NCBI GenBank assembly: GCA_025267735.1
Contig: CM046296.1
Span: 25,942,464-26,006,463, forward strand
DNA: 64,000 nucleotides
Source: Mactra quadrangularis
Lineage: Eukaryota > Mollusca > Bivalvia > Venerida > Mactridae
Reading direction: 5' to 3'
Below the pieces are notes generated by a model. The model was given only the letters and a program-made list of their open reading frames with translations, was not told the origin of the DNA and did not search any database. This document shows positions 62,705 through 64,000 of this stretch, piece by piece. Numbering within the stretch: position 1 is the stretch's first letter; each line of letters starts with the position of its first letter. A program made the position numbers and the translations under genes.

Positions 62705-64000
62705 TTGGCGCCTATAAAAAATCACTTCACGTTTACGGGCATAACACAATGTAATAAAAAAGCATATGAATATCAATACATCAAACCCTATCTAAATCAT
62801 TCAACCAAGCATAACCTATACTTTACTATTTTAAAAAGATGTACTTTTATGATACTATTTTTATCATAGTTTATACAATCTTGTCACACTAAATCAATCA
62901 AGTGAACATGACAAACATACTTTGTCATTTAAGTTATTAATTTATAAAGCAATTTTTTTGTGTTTTATAAGTTTGTTTAGAGTTCATACGATGTTTTTAT
63001 TTAAAGCAAACTAGTCTTGATTTAAACAAAAAATACATATATGACTTGAGTTACATGTGGCTTGATTGACTAACCTTCATTTTGTATCCGCCATACATCG
63101 GTGTAGTGGAACAGTCTTTTATTTAAAGGAATTGCAAGGCAAAAGTTCAAATTCATATTTCCTGATTTTGAATTTTTTTATAACTGTGAATGCAACTGAT
63201 ACACTGTTATATTACTTGGCAAAATTTTTTTTTTATTCTCCTAACTAGACCCATGTGGGTCAGGTTATCTAAAATTAGATTAGTGTTAAAATATGCATTA
63301 ACTAATGAGAAGGTACAAAAGCTTGCAATTGTGCAACATTAGTGTAATTCTATTAAAAAGATATCCTTATCGCCTAAGAATGCTGAAAAGAAAAGAAGCG
63401 ACCAATGAAAATGTTTTATTTCAGCAAGTACATGTAAGACATATAACAAATCTATAAATAGCTTTGTGATTCCCTCAGTATCCTTTTGTTTTCAACAATG
63501 TGTATGTCACATGTTTTAATTCGTACAGTTGAATGTTATAAGTGACAAATGTTATTAGTAAGGGATTTCTTACTGTTTTAAACACTAGATCTGGTTCTAT
63601 ACATTGGCACAGTCATTTGCCTGTATATCCCTTGAAACATGGTAATATTATATAATATACAATTGAAATGATAAAGAAAGGTTACATAAAAATCTTCTTT
63701 TATATTATTGTAGATTGGCCATCGACTAAAATAAAAATAAAACATTGAAACAGAGAATCATCAACTTGAGCTAAGAAAATGGCCATGTTTCTTTATTTAC
63801 ATGTATATATTGTGAGATATACAAATACTAGCTTAAGTAAATCTAAACCGATAGTAAAGAATGTCCTATTAAAATAACAGGCTATGAGGTCAAAATCATT
63901 AAATAGAAGTTGTTTGTTCCTGATTTTATTGTTATGGTTGTTCAAGCGTTTATATTCTAAGAAATATAAAAACGTGCGCTTTTAAGTCTTATCTATTATG
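62705..64000. other. Gene-free AT-rich stretch at window end
   Basis: No coding region, RNA gene or clear repeat recognised. Confidence 0.4.

Overview
This is a visibly AT-rich stretch of animal nuclear DNA with one convincing protein-coding gene, split by introns, and a dense population of small transposable elements. No operons, bacterial signals, canonical tRNA genes, rRNA or CRISPR arrays are seen. The intron/exon structure, the tRNA-headed SINEs ending in a 'cggcgttaaaccc' type tail, several MITE types and short LINE 3' ends with tandem-repeat tails suggest a lophotrochozoan, most likely a bivalve mollusc. That placement is inferred from repeat style and was not tested by a search.

Layout. 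From 1 to about 42.9 kb no gene is supported; this part holds SINEs, MITEs, a perfect 4 x 23-bp satellite, two dispersed duplicates (8.0 and 14.7 kb), a decayed local repeat family (29-34 kb), a degenerate minisatellite (41.6-42.0 kb) and LINE 3' stubs. From 43.0 to 54.05 kb lies a three-exon class A (rhodopsin-like) GPCR on the + strand. The exons join in frame (phase 2, then phase 0) to give a 379-residue seven-helix receptor with the C3.25-ECL2 cysteine pair and an ERY motif, but with unusual residues at 2.50, 6.48, 7.49 and 7.50. Intron 1 (7.7 kb) holds SINE fragments and MITEs. Intron 2 (2.2 kb) is mostly a 5'-truncated, antisense LINE whose reverse-transcriptase frame is still open and whose tail begins only 10 nt after the exon 2 donor. 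From 54 to 64 kb no host gene is recognised; this part holds a third SINE family, two hAT-type MITEs with perfect 8-bp duplications (one nested inside a SINE), the second copy of a MITE with 9-bp duplications, and two foldback MITEs sharing termini.

The most informative signals are structural. Three SINE families with different heads share a 3' tail that can form a stem whose sequence differs between families while pairing is kept. Target-site duplications can be read directly for many elements, which fixes their ends and insertion mechanism. Five LINE 3' ends with five different tail repeats all point the same way.
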